Shown here one piece after another: positions 61,399-64,000 of a DNA stretch of 64,000 bases. A program made the translations under genes and the position numbers. Position 1 is the stretch's first letter. Every line of letters starts with the position of its first letter. The notes under the pieces are model-generated. The model saw nothing but the letters and a program-made list of their open reading frames with translations, was not told the DNA's origin and searched no databases. The DNA comes from Bacteroidales bacterium (lineage in GTDB: Bacteria; Bacteroidota; Bacteroidia; Bacteroidales; UBA1715), in assembly GCA_017516865.1 (NCBI GenBank), contig JAFXAU010000030.1:23098-87097 (forward strand). The letters are read 5' to 3'.

Positions 61399-62712
61399 AT
61401 GGATTTCACAATCAAAACATTAGGAGCATGTAAAATCAAGTCTCCGCTGAAATTGTCAAAAGTTAAAGGCGACGGAATTTACGACTACGTTGAAGACGGC
61501 GCACGGGTGCTGTATTCTTCGTCGTTGGCGGAAGTTCAGAATGCCATAAAGAATAATTTGCCACTGCACTCCTTTGAAAAACCGGGGCCAAAAGAATATA
61601 TTTATTTCGACCCGTCGAAGACAAAAGTGGCAATAATCACCTGCGGCGGTCTTTGCCCGGGACTTAACAACGTCATCCGCGGCCTTGTGACACATTTGTG
61701 GAATCGCTACGGTGTGACGAATATTGTTGGTATTCAGTATGGCTACGCAGGCCTGAATCCCGACAACGGCCTTCCGTTTATCACGCTGACTCCCGACCTG
61801 GTCGACGACATTCATAAGGACGGCGGCTCAATGCTGGGCTCGTCGCGTGGCGAACAGCCGATAGAAACCGTGGTCGACACGTTGGAACGGAACAACATCA
61901 ACATATTGTTCTGCGTCGGCGGCGACGGCACACTCCGCGGCGCTCACGCTATTCAACAGGAAATTGAGAAACGTAATCTGAAAATTGCTGTTGCCGGCGT
62001 TCCCAAAACGATTGACAACGACATAAACTATATAGAGAAATCCTTCGGCTTTGAGTCGGCGTTTGCCGCAGCACAATCAATCATTCTGAATGCCCACTAC
62101 GAGGCAAAAGGCGCACAAAACGGCGTGGCTCTCGTAAAACTGATGGGGCGCGATTCGGGATTCATTGCGGCAAGCACGGCACTGGCTGTTCCCGACGTGA
62201 ACTTCTGCCTGATACCAGAAATGGACTTTGATTTGGATAACGAAAAAGGCACGGGCTTTTTGAATGTTTTGGAAAAACGTCTGGTACGCAAACACCACGC
62301 CGTGGTTGTAGTTGCCGAAGGCGCAGGACAGAAATTCTTCAAGGGCGAACGGAAAAAAGACGCTTCGGGCAACGTGCTGCACGAAGACATAGGCGTTTTC
62401 TTGAAGAATCAGGTTACCGACTATTTCAAGAAAAAAAGTATCCCCATCAGTGTGAAATATATCGACCCGAGTTACATTATCCGCAGTATTCCTGCCAACG
62501 CCAACGACAGCAAGTTCTGCGAACAGCTGACGCATTGTGCGGTACACGCCGCCATGGCAGGCCGTACGGATTTCGTGGTGGGCAACTGGAACGGCTCGTT
62601 TACGCTTCTGCCAATAGAAGTGGCAACGTCGCAACGTAAAAAAGTAGGGCTCGAAAGCGAATTCTGGTGGAGCGTCGTCGAGGCGACAGGACAACCTATG
62701 GAAATGAAGTAA
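61399..62712 (+). CDS. pfkA: 6-phosphofructokinase (ATP-type GGDG, with the PKTIDND lysine)
   Basis: The product has 437 residues. It phosphorylates fructose-6-phosphate in glycolysis. The CVGGDGTLRG motif (174-178) has Gly177 where PPi-dependent enzymes have Asp, which favours ATP. PKTIDNDI has Lys203 where classical ATP enzymes have Gly. This GGDG-plus-Lys combination fits the longer PFK group found in plants, trypanosomes and spirochaetes. GGLCPGLNNVIRGLV, MGRDSGFIAA and IPEMDFDLD complete the fold. Donor choice should be tested. The next gene starts at the base after its stop. Confidence 0.88.
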   Translation: MDFTIKTLGACKIKSPLKLSKVKGDGIYDYVEDGARVLYSSSLAEVQNAIKNNLPLHSFEKPGPKEYIYFDPSKTKVAIITCGGLCPGLNNVIRGLVTHLWNRYGVTNIVGIQYGYAGLNPDNGLPFITLTPDLVDDIHKDGGSMLGSSRGEQPIETVVDTLERNNINILFCVGGDGTLRGAHAIQQEIEKRNLKIAVAGVPKTIDNDINYIEKSFGFESAFAAAQSIILNAHYEAKGAQNGVALVKLMGRDSGFIAASTALAVPDVNFCLIPEMDFDLDNEKGTGFLNVLEKRLVRKHHAVVVVAEGAGQKFFKGERKKDASGNVLHEDIGVFLKNQVTDYFKKKSIPISVKYIDPSYIIRSIPANANDSKFCEQLTHCAVHAAMAGRTDFVVGNWNGSFTLLPIEVATSQRKKVGLESEFWWSVVEATGQPMEMK

Positions 62713-63540
62713 ATGGCAGATTGTCAATACAATATAGGTGTTTTTGATTCGGGATTCGGCGGATTGTCAATCTTAAAGGAAATCCGCACGCTTTTACCGC
62801 AATATTCCTATATGTATCTGGGCGACAATGCCCGTGCGCCATACGGTACCCGTTCGTTTGAAACCGTGTACCGCTACACGCTCGAAGCCGTCACAAAATT
62901 GTTCGAGATGAACTGCAATCTTGTGATAATTGCCTGCAATACGGCTTCGGCAAAGGCGTTGAGAAACATTCAGCAATGTGATTTGCAGCAGTTTGGAAAC
63001 GACAAGCGGGTGTTGGGAATCATTCGTCCGTGTACCGAAATTGCCAACACGTTTACGCAAAACAACAACCTTGGAATCGTTGCCACCAAAGGAACGGTCA
63101 CCTCGAAATCGTATGAAATAGAAATCAAGAAATTTTTCCCCGAAATCACCATCACGTCGCACGCCTGCCCTATGTGGGTGCCGATTGTTGAGAACGGCGA
63201 ATACAATTCCGATGGTGCCGATTACTTTGTGAAAAAAGAATTAGAGGCACTTTTACACGAAAATCCCAATATAGACGCGCTGCTGCTCGGCTGTACGCAT
63301 TATCCGCTGCTGCTGCAAAAAATACGGAAACATCTTCCCGAACATATAAGGATTATTCAGCAAGGCGAAATCGTCGCCCATAGTTTACAGGCGTATCTCC
63401 AGAAACACTCGGCGCTGGAATCTACACTGAAACGCACCAACGAGATTCAATTTTTCACCACCGATTCACGTGAGTCATTCAACGCCATAGGCAGCCATTT
63501 TCTTGGTCAGGAAATCTCGTCACAGCAAATAACTTTGTAG
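62713..63540 (+). CDS. murI: Glutamate racemase
   Basis: The product has 275 residues. It converts L- to D-glutamate for peptidoglycan. The two catalytic cysteines lie in IIACNTASA (Cys75) and LLGCTHYPLL (Cys194), and IGVFDSGFGGLSILKEI with LGDNARAPYG completes the family start. It begins at the base following the PFK stop and is the last gene of the run. Repeat-rich noncoding sequence follows. Confidence 0.95.
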   Translation: MADCQYNIGVFDSGFGGLSILKEIRTLLPQYSYMYLGDNARAPYGTRSFETVYRYTLEAVTKLFEMNCNLVIIACNTASAKALRNIQQCDLQQFGNDKRVLGIIRPCTEIANTFTQNNNLGIVATKGTVTSKSYEIEIKKFFPEITITSHACPMWVPIVENGEYNSDGADYFVKKELEALLHENPNIDALLLGCTHYPLLLQKIRKHLPEHIRIIQQGEIVAHSLQAYLQKHSALESTLKRTNEIQFFTTDSRESFNAIGSHFLGQEISSQQITL

Positions 63541-63590
63541 TTTTTCAGAAACTGTTTTCTGTCTGGTACTTTTTGTCCCATTTCCCTTGT

Positions 63591-63670
63591 TCGGTCGGAT
63601 TTGTAATCCGACCGACCGCAACGAATATCATTTTTTTTGTTACATGTTGGGGCGGATTTGCAATCCGCCC
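63591..63670. repeat. Two palindromic repeat units (GGATT-TGY-AATCC family)
   Basis: Unit one (63591-63615) has perfect 11-bp arms TCGGTCGGATT/AATCCGACCGA around TGT. Unit two (63650-63670) has perfect 9-bp arms GGGCGGATT/AATCCGCCC around TGC. The outer arm bases differ between units but stay paired. Confidence 0.85.
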
Positions 63671-63799
63671 GCAACAAATACCAACATTTTCTTTTTGTTA
63701 CTTTCTGTCTTCAGCGACAGGTATAGCAAATTTATTCTTGTTCCATTTCTTTCGGCGGCGAAAGAAACGGAACCCAAAGAAAGGCCGCCGACGGACCCG

Positions 63800-63930
63800 C
63801 TCGGCTAAAAATCAATGTCGTTCACTAAAGGCGTTGAAGTGCCACGTTATCGTTAGACAACCCGTAGCGTACCAAGGCACCAACGCCTTTTTAACGTTCT
63901 CTCCATTGATTTTTTTCACGCCTCTCGGCT
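63800..63930. repeat. Nested inverted repeat with flanking CTCGGCT, possible small mobile element
   Basis: Outer arms AAAAATCAATG (63807-63817) and CATTGATTTTT (63904-63914) enclose inner arms AAAGGCGTTG..GTGCC (63827-63843) and GGCAC..CAACGCCTTT (63876-63890). CTCGGCT occurs directly at both ends (63800-63806, 63924-63930), 0 and 9 bases from the arms, which may be a target-site duplication. Confidence 0.6.
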
Positions 63931-63979
63931 CAGTCGGACTGTCGTGCTGACAAATGTTTTTGATTAGTGGAACAAAGGC

Positions 63980-64000
63980 GTCTGGATTGCAAATCCAGAC
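63980..64000. repeat. Palindromic repeat unit (GTCTGGATT-GCA-AATCCAGAC)
   Basis: Perfect 9-bp arms enclose a 3-nt spacer. It belongs to the same family as 63591-63670 and continues to the edge of the window. Confidence 0.85.

Larger units (their letters stand above)
63541..64000. other. Noncoding repeat-rich segment at the window end
   Basis: No gene was found in these 460 bases; open frames of up to 125 codons run across repeats and have no family resemblance. Three palindromes of one family, a nested inverted repeat and repeat words seen upstream of 59.0 kb (GTTACTTTCTGT, TGTTCCATTTCTTT) make up most of it. Confidence 0.75.

Noticed and set aside
63573..63950. A 125-codon frame at the window end
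   Set aside because: It crosses palindromes and the nested inverted repeat, is rich in Arg and Cys, and shows no family pattern.

Overview
The window looks like chromosome from a member of the Bacteroidota, most likely Bacteroidales. Many start codons are preceded by the Bacteroidota -7 box TAnnTTTG (TATCTTTG, TATATTTG, TACTTTTG, TATTTTTG) and Shine-Dalgarno sequences are not evident. The gene content is typical of the phylum: TonB-dependent receptors of the SusC and carboxypeptidase-regulatory-domain kinds, a DUF4249 lipoprotein, PorP/SprF and PorE-like proteins, type IX secretion (T9SS) type A and type B sorting tails, DUF1599, DUF4468 and a BT_3928-like DoxX protein. Polysaccharide enzymes (two GH8, one GH27, two CE4, one esterase) suggest a plant-fibre or gut habitat; that is inference.

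Layout. 1-7.2 kb: a truncated family 4 glycosyltransferase, a BtuB-like TonB receptor behind a long attenuated leader (candidate cobalamin riboswitch with an overlapping small ORF), a 71-residue lipoprotein, an RsmF-like rRNA methyltransferase, an esterase, a HEPN/MNT toxin-antitoxin pair between direct repeats, and tRNA-Asn. 7.2-21 kb: a PfkB kinase and a 12-kb gene for a secreted protein of about 3,980 residues (GH8 catalytic domain, DUF11-like domains with inserted beta-rich domains, a long array of Ig-like repeats, a PKD domain and a T9SS type B tail), followed closely by a small methyltransferase-like gene. 21-31 kb: CE4 deacetylase with a type A tail, a TPR-CAP protein, rnhB, galK-galT, a Na/Pi cotransporter, folP, DUF1599 and a DoxX-like protein. 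31-37 kb: lipoproteins, a second CE4 at the end of a translationally coupled three-gene operon, and a cyclase fused to an HD domain.

37-50 kb is a cell-surface region: a SusC-like receptor with no SusD, then a 1,606-residue PKD-rich T9SS type B protein transcribed divergently from a PorP/SprF gene and two tandem PorE-like genes (TPR, beta-propeller, carboxypeptidase-regulatory fold, OmpA). This resembles a SprB/SprF adhesin module with periplasmic anchoring partners. 50-64 kb: alpha-galactosidase GH27 with a Nudix-fold regulator, a TonB receptor/DUF4249 pair, a MurG-like glycosyltransferase, an aquaporin, a DNA glycosylase, a GH8 exo-oligoxylanase-like enzyme, a family 2 glycosyltransferase, 6-phosphofructokinase and murI. 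The last 460 bases are a cluster of palindromic repeats.

The giant GH8 protein, the CE4 with a sorting tail and the PKD adhesin are predicted T9SS cargo; the PorP/SprF and PorE-like proteins belong to families that support such cargo. No core T9SS translocon gene (sov/sprA, porV, gldKLMN) is present in this window. Positions and motifs were read by eye; family names are recalled from known motifs and no database search was run.
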